Of a stretch of DNA of 7,194 bases, positions 6,549-7,194 are shown in pieces. Each line of letters starts with the position of its first letter. Positions within the stretch are counted from its first letter, which is position 1. The DNA is taken from NCBI GenBank assembly GCA_021161105.1, contig JAGHBG010000033.1:1-7194 (forward strand), read 5' to 3'. Made by a program: the position numbers and the translations under genes. The notes under the pieces are model-generated. The model was not told where the DNA came from and ran no database searches. It worked only from the letters and a program-made list of their open reading frames with translations. Source of the DNA: Thermotogaceae bacterium. GTDB lineage: Bacteria > Thermotogota > Thermotogae > Thermotogales > Thermotogaceae.

Positions 6549-7194
6549 AAATAGCTGTAGGAGGATTTGGACTTCAGGGATTAGTTGCAATTCCTTTTTT
6601 CAGAGTGATCAATGATTTAGGAATAAAAGCGGAAGTCGTTGCATCAGGGATAGCTGGTTTTTATGCTATATTGAGAGAAAATCTTGACGAAGCAAAAGCA
6701 ATTGAAAGCACATTAATACTTGTAAAGAAGCTTGAGAAGGATTTGCGGGTCGTTGATAGAGCAGGTATATGTGAAGGTGAAAGGCTAAAAAGCTGGAAAA
6801 AAGAAGCTGTAGAGTACTGCGTTGATCTTTCAATAAAGAATGGGAGAAGAAACTATGCAGAAATTAAAAAGCTTCTCCCAGAACTTAAAATGATGAAAAA
6901 CGTTTATATAGAATGCCTTGATCTTGAAGAATATAAAGTCAAACTTTATAGTGGTGATCCCATTGAAGGTGCTATAATCTCTCTGGCTTTTCCAGGTATA
7001 TTTCCACCTTACAATGGAAAGATAGTTTCAACAACATATTTGACGCAAATTCCACTTGAGTCAATGAATGAAGGAGAAATAGTTATAGACAACCTAAGAA
7101 ACCCCTGTTTTTGCAAAAACGCTTCTTCTGATGAATTTTTATCACAATCTGCGGAACTCAGGGCCCTCATGTATGCTAAAACACTTATAAAAAC
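6545..7194 (+). CDS. Patatin-like protein with a degenerate catalytic dyad (partial, runs off right edge)
   Basis: The first 216 residues are in the window, with no stop before the edge. The layout follows patatin/RssA-type phospholipases. MKIAVGGFGLQGLVAIPFF lines up with the oxyanion loop GGGARGLAHIGVL, DLGIKAEVVASGIAGFYA (24-41) with the nucleophile elbow EAGI...VAGTSAGA, and FPGIFPPYNGKIVS (149-162) with FPGIFPP..DGRLYVDGG. The nucleophile Ser of GxSxG is Ile36, the Asp of DGG/DGA is Ser162, and the basic residue of the oxyanion loop is Gln11. Hydrolase activity by the usual mechanism is therefore not expected. The middle (44-145) is charged and Lys/Glu-rich with no motif I recognise. The start overlaps the xseB stop (ATGA). 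A strong GGAGGAGGT (6521-6529) lies 15 nt upstream, rather far, so coupling is likely. An in-frame stop at 6533-6535 rules out a longer N terminus. Role unknown; the patatin fold is inferred from pattern matching only. Confidence 0.75.
   Translation, partial: MKIAVGGFGLQGLVAIPFFRVINDLGIKAEVVASGIAGFYAILRENLDEAKAIESTLILVKKLEKDLRVVDRAGICEGERLKSWKKEAVEYCVDLSIKNGRRNYAEIKKLLPELKMMKNVYIECLDLEEYKVKLYSGDPIEGAIISLAFPGIFPPYNGKIVSTTYLTQIPLESMNEGEIVIDNLRNPCFCKNASSDEFLSQSAELRALMYAKTLIK

Overview
The window looks like a stretch of chromosome from a thermophilic or moderately thermophilic member of the Thermotogota. The DNA is AT-rich, the genes are packed with overlapping stops and starts, and ribosome binding sites are strong (AGGAGG type). 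The proteins are rich in Lys, Glu and Ile. The FolD and DegT/StrS-type proteins resemble Thermotoga homologues as I remember them. The phylum call is inference and no genus is claimed; there is no 16S or other decisive marker here.

Layout. Positions 1-4116 hold a leftward (minus-strand) gene group that reads, in transcription order, glmS (glucosamine-6-phosphate synthase), serS (seryl-tRNA synthetase), rsmE (16S rRNA U1498 methyltransferase) and the start of a DegT/DnrJ/EryC1/StrS-family PLP aminotransferase that runs off the left edge. Positions 4117-4238 are the only real intergenic space. It is a 122-bp divergent promoter region with a TATAAT box on each strand. Positions 4239-7194 hold a rightward group: folD, xseA, xseB (exonuclease VII large and small subunits) and a partial gene for a patatin-like protein that runs off the right edge. 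Every junction in this second group overlaps (4, 23 and 4 bp), which suggests one translationally coupled operon.

How the genes fit together. The left group mixes amino-sugar supply (GlmS, possibly the aminotransferase) with translation functions (SerS, RsmE). The right group pairs one-carbon/folate metabolism with a DNA-processing nuclease and ends in an unannotated-looking protein. Most of the window is ordinary housekeeping sequence.

Two things stand out. FolD lacks the usual Lys, Gln and Asp of the cyclohydrolase/folate site, so it may be a dehydrogenase only. The last protein has a recognisable patatin framework but has lost the Ser and Asp of the catalytic dyad, so it looks like a conserved pseudo-lipase co-expressed with exonuclease VII. 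Minor oddities are the ATGTGA start-stop lying across the folD GTG start and altered consensus positions in XseA. I saw no RNA genes, mobile elements, CRISPR arrays or convincing intrinsic terminators.
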